Assembly: GCF_027595985.1 (NCBI RefSeq)
Contig: NC_073313.1
Span: forward strand, 99,559,552 to 99,623,551
Direction of reading: 5' to 3'
DNA length: 64,000 nucleotides
Source: Sorex araneus
Lineage: Eukaryota; Chordata; Mammalia; Eulipotyphla; Soricidae
The notes under the pieces are model-generated. The model saw nothing but the letters and a program-made list of their open reading frames with translations, was not told the DNA's origin and made no database searches. Shown here piece after piece: positions 21,805 to 34,026 of this stretch. The translations under genes and the position numbers were made by a program. Each line of letters begins with the position of its first letter. Positions within the stretch are counted from its first letter, which is position 1.

Positions 21805-24800
21805 ACAGGGATCCTTAGTTGTTATTCTCCTATTACGTTACTTTATATTCCACAAATAGGTGCAGTAATTCTGTGTCTGTCCCATTATTTATGACTCATT
21901 TCACTTAGCATGATACTCTCCATATTGATCCACTTATATGCAAATTTCATGACTTCATCTTTTCTAACAGCTGCATAGTATTCCATTGTGCAGATATACC
22001 AAAGTTTCTTAAACCTGTCATCTGTTCTCGAGCACTCGGTTATTTTCCAGATTCTAGCTATTGTAAATAGTGCTGCAATAAACATGCAAGTACAGATGTC
22101 ATTTCTACTGTACTTTTTTGCATCTCCAGGATATATTCCCAGAAGTGGTATTGCTGGGTCAAATAGGAGCTCATTATCTAGTTTTTTGAGAAATGTCCAT
22201 ATTGTTTTCCGAAAGGCTTTAACCAGTAGGGATTCCCACCAGCAGTGAAGGTGAATCCCCTTCTCCCCACATCCATGCCAACACTGGTTGCTTTTATTTT
22301 GGGGGGATGTATGTCAATCTCTGATGTGTGAGATGATATCTCATTGTTGTTTTGATCTGCACCTCTCTGATTATTAATGATGAAGAGCATTTTTTATGTG
22401 CCTTTTAGCCTTTTGAATTTCTTCTTTTTTATATATATTTTTAATTAATTTATTTATTTTTAAAATTTTTTTATTAGTGAATCACTGTGAGGGTACAGTT
22501 ACAGATTTATACATTTTTGTGCTCATGTTTCCCCATACAAAGTTCGAGAACCCATCCCTTCACCAGTGCCCATTCTCCACCACCAGTAAACCCAGCATCC
22601 CTCCCACCCTCCCCAGTCCCGTCTCCCCCCACCCCACACTGCCACTATGGCAGGGTATTCCCTTTTGTTCTCTCTCTCTCTGATTAGGTGTTGTGGTTTG
22701 CAATAAAGGTGTTGAGTGGCCATTGTGTTCAGTCTCTAGTCTACATTCGGCACGCGTCACCCTTCCCCCGCATGACCTCCGACCACATTTTACTTGGTGT
22801 TCCCTTCTCTGAGTTGTCCAGAATGAGAGACCAGCCTCCAAGCCATGGAGACAGCCTCCTGGTACTTATTTCTACTATTCTTGGGTATTAGACTCCTAGT
22901 CTATTATTCTATATTCCACAGATGAGCGCAATCTTTCTATGTCTATCTCTCTCTTTCTGACTCATTTCACTTAGCATGATACTTTCCATGCTGTTCCACT
23001 TATATGCAAACTTCATGACCTCATTTTTTATAACAGCTGCATAGTATTCCATTGTATAGATGTACCAAAGTTTCTTCAGCCAGTCATCTGTTCTAGGGCA
23101 TTCGGGTTTTTTCCAGATTCTGGCTATTGTAAACAGTGCTGCGATGAACATGTAAGTGCAGATGTCATTTCGACTATACTTTTTTGCTCCTCTGGGATAT
23201 ATTCCCAGCAGTGGTTTTGCTGGGTCAAATGGAAGCTCAACCTCTAGTTTTTTGAGAATCGTCCATATTGTTTACCATTTGAATTTCTTCTTTTGTGAAG
23301 TTTCTGTTCATTTTGTCGCCCCATTTTCTCATGGGGTTGGATGTTTTCTTCTTGTAGAGTTCAACCAGTGCCTTGTATATCATTGATATTAACCCCTCAT
23401 CTGAGTGCTATTGGCGAATATCCTTTCCCACTCTGTAGACCGTCTTTGTATTTTGGTCACTGTTTCTCTTGAGGTGCAGAAACTTTTTAGTTTGAGAAAT
23501 CCCATTTGCTTATCTCTGTTCCCACTTGCTTGGTCAATGGCATTTCCTCCTTGGAGATACTTTTAGCTTCAATATTGTAGAGGGTTTTGTCGATCTTTCC
23601 TTCAATGCACCTTATGAATTCTGGTCTGATGTTGAGGTCTTTAATCCATTTTGATCTGACTTTTGTGCATGGTGTTAGGTAGAGGTCTGAGCCCACTTTT
23701 TGCATGTAGTTGTCCAGTTTTGCCAGCACCATTTGTTAAGAGGTTTTCCTTGCTCCAGTTCACATTTCTTACTCCCTTATCGAAGATTAGATGATCATGT
23801 ACTTGAGGGTGTGTGTAAGGATATTCAACCCTATTCCACTAGTCTGTGGATCTGCTTTTATTCCAATACCATGCTATTTTAATTACTATTGCTTTGTAAT
23901 ACAGTTTGAAGTTGGGGAAGGTGATGCCACCATTATTTTTTTCACAAGAATTGCTTTAGCTATCCGTGGGGGCTTGTTGTTCATATGCATTTCAGGAGTG
24001 TTTGATTAATTTCTTAGAATTATGTCATTGGTACCCTTATAGGGATCACATTAAATTTGTATAATGCTTTGGGGAGTATTGCCATTTTGATAATGGTAAT
24101 TCTCACAGTCCCTGAGCAGGGAATGTGTTTCCACTTCCTCATGTCTTCTTTTATTTCTTGAAGCAGCTTTTTGTGGTTTTCTTTGTCGAGGTCCTTTACC
24201 TCCTTGGTTAAGTTGATTCCAAGTTACTTGATTTTCTGAGGCATGATTGTGAATAGGATTACCTTATTTATATCACTTTTTTCTCATTGTTTGCGTTTAG
24301 GAAATCCATGGAGTTGGGTGTATTGATTTTATAGCCTGCGACTTTACTATACAAGTCAACTGCTTGTTGAACCTCCTAAAGGAGCTTCTTGGTAGAGGAT
24401 TTGGGGTTCTCTAAATATAGTATCAGGTCATCTGCAAATACTGAGAGTTTGATTTCTTCCTTTCCTATTTGTATGCCCCTGATGCCTTTTTCTTGACTGA
24501 CTGATATGGCAAGGACTTCCCATACTATATTGAATAGTAGTGGTGAGAGTGGGCATCCTTGTCTTGTCCCTGATCTTAGAAGGAAAGCTCTTAGTTTTTC
24601 CCTGTTGAGGATAATGCTTGCTGTAGGCTTTTGTTAGATGCCTTTGACTGTATTGAGGAAAGTTCCTTCGATGCCCATTTTGCTAAGAGTTTTCATAATA
24701 AACGGTGCTGGATCTTGTCAAATGCTTTCTCTGCATCTATTGATATGATCATATGATTTTTATCTTTTCTTTTATTAATATGATGGATTATATTGTTTGA

Positions 24801-25475
24801 CTTGTCAATGTTGAACCATTCTTGCATCCCTGGGATGGATCTCACTTGGTCATGGTGTATGATCTTTTTGATGAGATATTGGATTCTATTTGCTAATATT
24901 TTGTTGAGGATCTTTTCATCCGTGTTCATCAAGGATATTTTCCTTTTTTTAATGTCTCTGTTGGCTTTTGGTATTAGGGTGATATGTGCCTCATAGAAAC
25001 TATTTGGGAGATTTTGTTTCTTTAATTTCCTGGAAAAGCTTGAAAAGGACAGGCAATAGGTCCTCTTTAAATGTTTGGAAGAATTTGCTAGTAAATCCAT
25101 CTGGACCTGGGCTTTTGTTTTGGAGAGAACTTTTGATTACTGTTTCAATTTCCTTTATAGTTATAGGTCTATTCAGGTGTTCTAAATCTTCTTGGCTCAG
25201 CATTGGGAGGCTATTAAAATCTAGGAATTTATTCATTTCTTTTAAGTTCTCTTGCTTTGTGGCATACAGACTTTCAAAGTAATCTCTGATAATCTTTTGA
25301 ATTTCTTTGGGTTCTGTTGTGATGTCCCCATTTTCATTTCTGATTGGGTTAATTAGGGTTCTCTCTCTTTCCTTGTGAGTCTTGCTATTGGTATATCAAT
25401 CTTGTTTATTTTCTCAAAGAACCAGCTCTTTTCTTTCTTTTAGTAGTGTTTTGTAATTTTCTTTGCTTGCACAGG
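21805..25475 (-). mobile_element. L1, 3.7-kb minus-strand copy, nested with a younger L1
   Basis: Read minus, it runs from ORF2 upstream of the reverse transcriptase (25475) to the 3' region (21805). The RT landmarks are visible: the FADD tetrad near 24426-24440, the [14 protein letters not shown] block near 24700, and an [12 protein letters not shown] block near 25095. The 135-codon frame 25100-24693 and the 78-codon frame 25236-25000 are RT pieces, but stops and frameshifts break the whole. A young L1 sits at 22429-23277. Confidence 0.88.
22429..23277 (-). mobile_element. Young L1 3' end nested in the older L1
   Basis: The reversed terminus (TTTTTATTAGTGAATCACTG) follows an A/T-rich tail. 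A perfect 17-bp duplication, TTTGAATTTCTTCTTTT, at 22412-22428 and 23278-23294 shows that both have the same host L1 around them. Confidence 0.9.
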
Positions 25476-27701
25476 TAGAGAATCATATCGACGAACTTGC
25501 AGACAAAATACAAACAAGCATTGATAGGGAAATGGCAAAAGAAAAGAGAAACACTAGAATAGAAAAGAATGTAAATTACTTAAATGATAACAGCAAGTGG
25601 AACAGCATCCGAATAATATAAATTCCAGTAAGAGCGGAAAATAGGAATGGGGAAAGACAAGTGGTGGAAGAAAGCATAGGTGAGAACTTCCCCACACTCT
25701 GAAGGTAGTATAATGTACAGACTCAAAAGAGTAACAAGCAAAATAAACCCAAACAGAAAAATGTCCAGACATATAGTAATCAAAATTGTGGAATCCAAAG
25801 AGAAAGACAAACATCTTAAAATTTCTAAAGAGAAGAGAAACCTTAAGTATAAGGGAAACAGCATAAGAACCACAATAGATATCTCATGTGAAACAGCACA
25901 GGAAAGAAAACTGGAATGATATATTCAAATGCACTGAAAAAAATTTTCAACCTATGGTCTACTATCCCACAAAGTTCTCATTTAGAATGCAATGGAAAGA
26001 TAAAAACATTCTCACTCAAGATCTGACAGCATTTGTCACAACTAAATTGGCCTTGAATGAAAAAATGAAAGGCCATTTATATAGACCTAACAGTCAATTA
26101 CAGAAGCAATTACCCCACAGAGTGAAATGGTAACAAAACTCTTCATATTAATAATGTATCTGAATGTCAATGGACTTAACTCTCCTGTCAAAAGGAGGAG
26201 AATGGATTAGGAAACAAAATCTATCCATTTTCTGCTTACAGGAAACAATGTAAAATCACAGGATAGACACAGGGTCAGTGTAAAATGACGGGAAAATTAT
26301 ATAAACATGTAGTGAAAAAAGACTGGACAGTCATACTTCTATCGAACCAAATAGCATTCAACCTAAAGAAAGTAATGAGACAAGGGGATGAACACTAATT
26401 ATTGTTCAAGAGAGCAATAGATCAAGAAGTGCTAACTCTAATTCGCATATATATATGTACCAAATTAGGATTAGCAAAATTCATAAGGCTTTTGCTCGCA
26501 AACCTAAAGGAACCCACTGATGGTAACACAATAGTAGTGGGGGAGTTCAGTTGTCCACTGTTACCACTGCATAGAACTAGATACAATATCATTAAAGCCA
26601 TAATAGCACTAAACAAAAAACTAGAAAAACTGTGATTAGTGTATATTTAAAGCCTTACATCCTCCAATATCCAAATAAACATACTTGTCTAGTGACATGG
26701 AACATTCTCCATGATAGATCACTTATTAGGACATAAGACAAACCCATATAAATTCAGAAACATTAAAATCATACCAATCATCCTATTAGACCACAGTGCT
26801 GCACAGATAAAAATTAGTCATAAAAAGAATATGTAAAGAAACTCATATTAGAAGACAGCACAACATGCTCCTAAGTAATATCTGGATTAAAAAAAATAAA
26901 TCAATAAATAAAAAGATTCCCTGAAACTAATGACAATAGATAAACAAGTTACCAACATTTCTGAGACACAGCAGAAGCAGCACTTAGGGGAAAACACATA
27001 GCAGTACAGACATACATTAGGAAAGAAGATAAAGGTAAAATTATCATCCTAAATGCACATCTCAAAAATCTGGAGAACCAAAAACAAATGAATTCAAAGA
27101 CCAGCCGAAGGGAGGAAATAATGAAAACCATAGCAGAAATCAACCATATAAACACTAAGAAAGCAATACAAAAAAATCTATGAAGCAAGAAGCTCGTTCT
27201 CCAAAAGAATAGCTAAGATAAACAAATATTCACTAAACTCATGAAAAAAGAATGATTAAGTACTCAAATAAACAGGATCAGAAACAAAAGGGGAGAAATG
27301 AGAACAGAACCCTCAAAATGCAAGACATGGTGAGTTTACTATGAACAACTCTACTCTAGAAACATGTAATCTCCCAAAACTGAATTAGGAGGAAATAAAA
27401 GGTCTCACCAGTCCAATCAAAAACAAGGAAATTGAAACAGTAAGAATCCCTCCGAAAAATGAAAGTTCTGGTCCAGACATGTTTACTAGTTAGTTTTATG
27501 AAACCTTCAGAGAAGACTTACCTCCAGTGATTCTTAAGTTCTTCCCACATATCAAAGAAATAGGAATACTTTCTAACACCTTCTATGAAGCTAAAATTAC
27601 ACTGATAACCACAGCAGGTAGAGACATTTCTTAAAAAGAAAACTTCAGCCCAATCTTGCTGATGAAAACAGATGAAAATTTTTCAACAAAATATTAGCAA
27701 C
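25476..27701 (+). mobile_element. Old L1, ORF1 to reverse-transcriptase region
   Basis: Forward landmarks: ORF1-like basic coiled-coil sequence, an ORF1/ORF2 junction region near 26140-26240, the GATAGATCACTTATTAGGAC region near 26715, and RT-like CTATGAAGCTAAAATTAC near 27583. Stops are frequent. It joins head-to-head with the L1 on its left and ends at a retroviral LTR piece on its right. Confidence 0.65.
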
Positions 27702-28635
27702 TGTCTTCCTGTGCTTATACAAAAGGGACATTACTCTAAAGTAAACTATGCAAAGTACACAAAGGAAAAAAAATTAATATTTCACTTGCATTTACAAAAT
27801 TCAGAGTCCTCAGAAGAATCTGATTTTATAAGTCACAGGGTTTGATTTGGATATATAAGTGTTTAACAGATAAGGGACACAGAGCACAAAGGAGAGGTTA
27901 AAGATAAACACAGAGCAATAGAAGTACCTCAGGAGCATTATGTTGGGTGTTAATAAATCTAAGCTCCTTAATGTGCAGGGAAAAGGCCGAACCAATGTTA
28001 TCCAACATTGAAATACCACACATTACTCTTCTTCTTCTGGAAATGATATTTCCTCTGGAAATGATATTTCCAGTTGTATCCATGTTGCAGCAAATTGCAT
28101 GATTTTTTTTACTTGTTTCCTTACTGCTGCATATGCTGCATAGTATTCCCTTTAAATATATCTCTTACTGTGCCCCTATAAAATGACTAGAAATATTATT
28201 AAGAAGAAAATTTAAGATGACAGTTTAAATGGCTCTGGGCTAAGGAAAGGAGATTTATGCCCTTAGATGGAGTTCTACCCTTGGCCGGATCTTCTAAGGG
28301 GATGGGATTTTGTCTTAGAAGAGCTTCCCCAGAGGGAAGGGCTTTACATCTGTTGATTGTGCAACCATGCCGATATGTAATTGCTACCCCAATTCCTGAG
28401 AATTAGCTCTATAGCTAAGGCTGTGATACTGGGCGCCAGGAGAATGGAACAGGGCAGAGGAGGAGATTGGAATACAGGCAGTGTGAGACTGGAATGGGGA
28501 CAGATATTGGAACAAATGGTGGTTGATCACCAACCAGCCTGATCCCTGTTTCCTCCTTCATTTGCCCATTGCTGTCGGTCAGCCAGGGTGGGAAGGCAAT
28601 TCTTGACCACTGAATGCATGTGTCACACACCCGTA
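27702..28635. repeat. Rearranged LTR of the 36494/42507 family
   Basis: 27702-28007 is the 5' part of the LTR in minus orientation: it starts TGTTGGATAAC at 28007 and includes the CTGTGACTTATAAAATCAGA region. 28150-28635 is the 3' part in plus orientation (AAAATGACTAGAAATATTAT, ATCTGTTGATTGTGCAACCA). Between them are a duplicated phrase (TCTGGAAATGATATTTCC, twice near 28036-28073) and a short reversed L1 scrap. The two parts cannot be a simple solo LTR. Confidence 0.75.
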
Positions 28636-28639
28636 CTTT

Positions 28640-29190
28640 TTGAATTTACATTCACAGTAACTGGATGAGGAGATGCAATTTTTAAAGGGGGATGCCTAGA
28701 TTTCTCTTGGTCCCAAAGTATAGGGAAGAGAAGGAAATACAATGAGTCCAGTCAGGGCTGGGGAAAGACAGGTGAAAGCAATAGGGTCACAGGTAAGCTT
28801 TCATTTGTGGTGTTAAGGAATGATAGAGCTATATACCATACCACATAATCAACAAAACTGAAATCATGAGACCCCAAACTTCAAAAACCAAGCTTTAAAA
28901 TGTGCTTCTCAATATGGCATCCTGGGGGATGGGAGGGTAGAAGAAGGAACATAGGAACACTGGTGGAGGGAAGTTGAACCTGGTGGCTAGACTTGATTAT
29001 GTCTAAAACCCATCTATGAATAACTTTGTAAAACACAGTGCTTTACTAAAAAAATAGGGGGAGAGAAGAATTTTTAGGCAAAATCAAACATTAGGAGAGA
29101 ATGGAAATAAAAAACAAAATTTTTGGCACTGAAACAAAAGAAGTTTAGGCTCTCAAAGTTAGAAGTAAACAAAATATAAAGACACTCCAG
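28640..29190 (+). mobile_element. Older shrew L1 3' end (subfamily II)
   Basis: It shares GATGAGGAGATGCAATTTTT and the ATGAATAACTTTGTAAAACA ending with 11750-12170. The last 130 bp are A-rich and less certain. Confidence 0.6.
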
Positions 29191-29199
29191 AAGTTGCAA

Positions 29200-29690
29200 C
29201 GTTCCGGACACCCTCTGCTCATCCCATTCAGGTATCGGCCTGGGTCAGGGCTCCTGCCCAGACCCGCGATTTTAAACAGACCACAGGGTGGCTGGTTTTC
29301 ATCCTTGATCTCGGGGGACAGGAATTGATGCACATCGCGCTCGCACCCCAAGCTGCAAGATTCCGGGCTAATTTTGATCCTCCCATTCTGGTATCGGCCC
29401 GTGTCAAAGCTCCTTCCCGGAGTCGCGATTCTAACCAGACACCAGGGCTCCCGGGAAGGAGCTCCAGGAAGGAGCTCATCCCATTCAGATAGTGGCCCGT
29501 GTCAGGGCCCGTGTCAGGGCTCTTTCTCAGAGCTGAGATTCTAATCATCCGTGATCTCTGGGGGAGGAGAATTGAAGCACACCACGCGCAACCCCCAGCT
29601 GCAACGTTCCGGGCACCCTCTGCTCGTCCCATTCAGGTATCAGCCCGTGTCAGGGTTCCTTCCCTGAACCACAGCTGCTAGCCTGGCCAC
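29200..29690 (+). promoter_or_regulatory. GC-rich repeated units of the L1 5' region
   Basis: The phrase CCCATTCAGGTATCGGCC or a close variant occurs near 29225, 29386, 29483 and 29629, each followed by GTGTCAGGGCTCCTTCCC-like sequence. ACGTTCCGG or a variant precedes three of them. Spacing is about 100-160 bp, so units are incomplete. Monomer arrays of this kind act as L1 promoters in mouse. The promoter role is inferred. Confidence 0.6.
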
Positions 29691-29964
29691 AAGTTATTCT
29701 TCCCTTTCCATATCCCTAAGAACCATAACTCATTAAGCCCACCTCAATTAATACTGAATCATAAGCAGAATAGTAACAATGAGCATGAAGGGCTAAACCA
29801 CATAGGTAACAATTGTATAGCCACATAGAACCCCACCAAGCTTATTTATTGAAGAAGCTAGCCCAGAAGACCCCAACAGCAATGAAGTGCTATACAACCT
29901 CTCTGTCACGCAATTTAGAAGGGAGCTACTGAGGGAGCTACTGAGGGAGCTACTGAGGGCGCTA

Positions 29965-30620
29965 CATGCTTATGGAGCAAAAAGAGACAATGGAAAGCAA
30001 TGACAATAAGATACAAGAAGATTTGAAGGTAGAAATACAGAACATGCAAACAAAATTGCAAACGGAAATGTCAGACCTGGAAAACCTGGTAAGCGAATTA
30101 AAAAACTCAGTGGAAGCCTAAGCAGCAGAGTATCAGCTGCTGAGGACAGAGTCAGTGAGCTCAAAGATGAAATCCAGAGACTCTCTAGAAAAGAACAGAA
30201 AATGAAAAGAGACTGACAATCCGGGAACAGATGGCAAGAGAAGATCGTAATGAAGCCAAGGGGAGTAATATAAGAATTATTGGAGTCCCACAGGGACAGG
30301 AAGAAAACCCTGATGAAGAAAAAGCTGTCAAAGACATCATTGCTATAATGTTCCCAGAGCTGAGAAAACATGCGACCACATTCAGGAGGCCTGAAAGGTA
30401 TCAGCTAGAAGAAACCTAAATAAAAATACTCCAAGACACATCCTGATCAAAATGACCAAAACCTTAGACAGAGACAATATCCTGAAAGCAGCAAGATCTA
30501 AGAAAGAAATTGCCTATAAAGGAGCATCCTTAAGATTCACAGTTGACTTGTCAAATGAAACCCTCATGGCCCAAAAACAGTAGTGGGATATAGTGAAAAA
30601 AATCTCAATGAAATAAATGC
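29965..30620 (+). pseudogene. L1 ORF1 remnant
   Basis: ORF1 encodes the RNA-binding trimeric chaperone of L1. From ATG 29965 the sequence reads as a short polar coiled coil (KIQEDLKVEIQNMQTKLQ), then an RRM-like block (ATGGCAAGAGAAGATCGTAA, NIRIIGVPQG) in a 62-codon open piece (30231-30419). Stops occur within the coiled coil near 30119 and in the C-terminal domain. Just upstream the phrase GAGCTACTGAG is repeated in tandem (29932-29960). Confidence 0.75.
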
Positions 30621-30789
30621 CTCACCAAAAATATTTTGCCCAGCTAGACTCTCACTCATAACAGATGGAACAACACACAGTTTCACAGATAAACAACAGC
30701 TCAGGAACTTCATAGACTCAAAACCATGGTTACAAGAACAACTGAATGGGCTACCTTAAGACAAGACAGGCACCTCAAATACACCAAAT

Positions 30790-33700
30790 TTCAGCAGAAA
30801 AATGGGACAAAACCCAATGACAATAATCTCTATCCAGATCAATGGGCTAAACGCACAATTAAGACACAGAGTAGCATGATGGATTAGAAAATTGAACCCA
30901 ACATTCTGCTGCCTAAAAGAAACACATCTCAAGAGTCAGAGCAAACACAGGTTCAACGTCAAAGGCTGGAAAACAATCCTACAGGCAAATAACTCCCATA
31001 AAAAAGCTGGAGTAGCCATCCTAGTATTAGACCACATTGATTTCAGACTGAAGAAGGTCACAGGTCACAAGAGACAGTGAAGGTCATTTCTTATTGATAA
31101 AGGGATCTGTATAACAGGAAGAATTTACAATAATAAATATATATGCACCTAATCAGGACCAGCAAAGAACTTAAAACAACTACTCATAGACTTGACGAAA
31201 GACATTGATAGCAAAACAATACTAGTTCAGACTTCAATACCGCTTTATCAGCTCTTCATAGATTAAGCAGACTCAAGCTTAGCAAGGACATAATTCATCT
31301 GAGGGAAGAAATGGTAAAAAGGGACTTAGTAGATATATACAGTACACTTCATCCTCAAAAAGCTGAAAACACATTATTCTCAAGTGTGCATGGAACATTC
31401 TCCAAGATAGACTACATGCTGAGCCACAAAACATACCTCCAGAAAATTAAGAAGATAGATATTGTATCAATGATCTTCTCAGACCATGATGCGCTGAAAT
31501 TAGAAATAAATCACACACACAACCAGAAAACGAAATCAAGCACCTGGAAATTAATCTGTTCACTATTGAACAACGAGTGGCTTAGAAAGGAAATCAAATT
31601 GGAAATCAAAAGATTCCTGGAAACGAACGAAAATGAGGACACGAGTTACCAAAACTTATGTGACACAGCAAAAGCTGTGTTAAGAACGTTTATGGTTCTA
31701 AAAAGCATTCCTCAGGAAGGAGGAGCGAGCCCACATAAGTAACCTAACCTCACAACTTAAGAGTTTGGAGAATGACCAACAAAAGGAGCCCAATCCGAGG
31801 AGGAGGAAGAAAATAATAAAAATGAGAAAAAACGAGATTTGGTTGAAAAAAACAATTCGAAAGATCAATGAAACCAAGAGCTGGTTCTTTGAGAAAATAA
31901 ACAAGATCGACAAAACTCTAGCAAGACTCACAAAAAAAGGAGAGAGAAAACCCTAATAAACAGAATCAGAAATGAAAAGGGGAACATTACAACAGAAACT
32001 ACAGAAATCCAAAGGATCCCCAGAGATTACTTTGAGAAACTTTATGTCATGAAATACGAAAATCTCAAGGAATGGATAAATTCCTAGACTCCTATATCCT
32101 CCCAAGGCTGAACCAAGAAGATCTGGAATACCTGAACATACCTATCACCATCAAGGAAATTGAAACGCTAATAAAAAGTCTCCCCAAGCACAAACATCCT
32201 GGCCCAGATAGATTCACTAGTGAATTCTTCCAAGCCTTTAAAGAGGACTTACTCCCAATCCTTTTTACGCTTTTCCAGGAAATTGAAGTATCAAAAACAC
32301 TTCCAAACAGTTTCTATGAAGCAAATATCACCCTGATACCAAAAGCAGACAGAGATACCACAAAGAAAGAGAATTACAGACCGATATCCCGGATTAACAC
32401 AGACACAAAGATACTCAACAAAATATTAGCAAATAGAATCCAACAACTCATCAAAAAAATCATACACCATAACCAAGTAGGATTCATCTCTGGGATGCAA
32501 GGATGGTTTAACAGTTGCAAGTCAATCAACATAATTCATCATATCAATAAAATAAATAAAAACCACATGATCATATCAATACATGCAGAGAAAGCATTTG
32601 ACAAGATTGAGCACCTGTTTATGATGAAAACTCTCAGCAAAATGGGCATCAAAGGAACTTTCCTCAATATAGTCAAAGCCATCTACCAGAAGCCCACGGC
32701 AAGCATCATTCTCAATGGGGAAAAACTAAAAGTCTTCCCTCTTAGATCGGGCACAAGACAAGGTTACCCGCTTCTGCCATTCCTATTCAATAAAGTACTG
32801 GAAGTTCTGGCCATAGGAGTTAGACAAAAAAAAGATATCAAGATATCAAGGGCATGTTGATAGGAAAAGAAGAGTTCAAGTTATCACTGTTTCAAACGAT
32901 ATGACACTATATATAGAAAACCCCTAAAGACTCTACAGAAAAGCTCCAAGAAACAATAGGTTGGTACAGTAAAGTGACAGGCTACAAAATCAACACCCAA
33001 AGTCCATGGCTTTATTATATACAAATAATGAAAGAGAAGTAAGAGACATTAAAAAATAATCCTGTTCACAATAGTACCTCAGAAAATCAAGTACCTTGGA
33101 ATCAGTTTAACCAAAGAGATGAAGGACCTATACAAGGAAAATTATAAAACACTACTTCAAGAAATAAAAGAGGACAGTGGAAGTGGAGACACATCCCCTG
33201 CTCATGGATAGGGATTATTAACACTATCAATATGGCAATACTGTCCAAAGCACTATACATATTTAATGCGGTCCCTATCAGGATATCCATGACATTTTTC
33301 AAGGAAATAGACAAAACACTCCTGAAATTCATATGAAACAATAACCCCCCACGAACAGCTAAAGCAATCATTGGGAAAAGGAAGATGGGTCGCATCACCT
33401 GCCCCAATTTCAAACTCTACTACAAAGCAGTTGTAATTTAAAAAGCATGGTATTGGGCTAGAAACAGACGTGCATACCAGTGGAACAGAGTTGAATATCC
33501 TGTCACAGACCCCCAATTTTTGACAAAGGAGCAAGAAATGTGAAGTGGAACAAGGAAAGCCTCTTCGACAAGTGGTGCTGGGAAACCTGGAGAGCTACCT
33601 GCAAAAAAATGAACTCTGACCTCTGTCTAATGCCAGGCACAAAAGTCATATCAAAGTGGATTAAAGACCTCAATATCAGACATGAATCTATAAGTTACAT

Positions 33701-33930
33701 AGAAGAAAATGTAGGCAGAACTCCCCATAACATTGAAGCTAAAAGTATCTTTAAGGATGAAACAGCACTGACCATGCAAGTGCAAGCAAACATAAACAAA
33801 TTGACTACATCAAACTAAGAAGCTTCTGCACTTTAAAAGAAACAGTGACCAAAATACAGAAAAAGCCCACAGAATGGGAAAGAATATTTACCCAGTACCC
33901 ATCTCATAAGGGATTAATATCCAAGATATA
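30790..33930 (+). pseudogene. L1 ORF2 remnant (endonuclease and reverse transcriptase)
   Basis: ORF2 nicks target DNA and primes reverse transcription there. Endonuclease sequence includes LKETHL near 30915 and [10 protein letters not shown] near 31480. RT sequence in the 262-codon piece 32072-32860 includes [21 protein letters not shown], an [10 protein letters not shown] block and SGTRQGYP. The catalytic FADD site expected near 32890 is not intact. Several frameshifts and stops separate the pieces. Confidence 0.85.
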
Positions 33931-33968
33931 CAAGACACTAGTAGGATTGTCCAAGAAAAAACCTCCAA

Positions 33969-34026
33969 ACCTGAAAGCTTGTAAGTATCTCACGATGATT
34001 CAATAATTTAAAAAAAAATAAAAAAT
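33969..34026 (+). mobile_element. Ultra-short L1 3'-end insertion (58 bp)
   Basis: Only the last bases of an L1 (GAAAGCTTGTAAGTATCTCA...GATTCAATAA) and an A-rich tail lie between two perfect copies of AGAAAAAACCTCCAA (33954-33968 and 34027-34041). The host L1 ORF2 continues across. Confidence 0.9.

Noticed and set aside
29228-29632. 134-codon minus-strand frame in GC-rich DNA
   Set aside because: It results from the high GC content and repeated units of the L1 5' region; no family resemblance.
29200-29690. CRISPR-like array
   Set aside because: The units are imperfect, irregularly spaced and part of an L1 5' region in a mammalian genome.
30790-31742. Possible cellular AP endonuclease gene
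   Set aside because: The LKETHL and SDHD motifs are in L1 ORF2 order and are followed by reverse transcriptase sequence.
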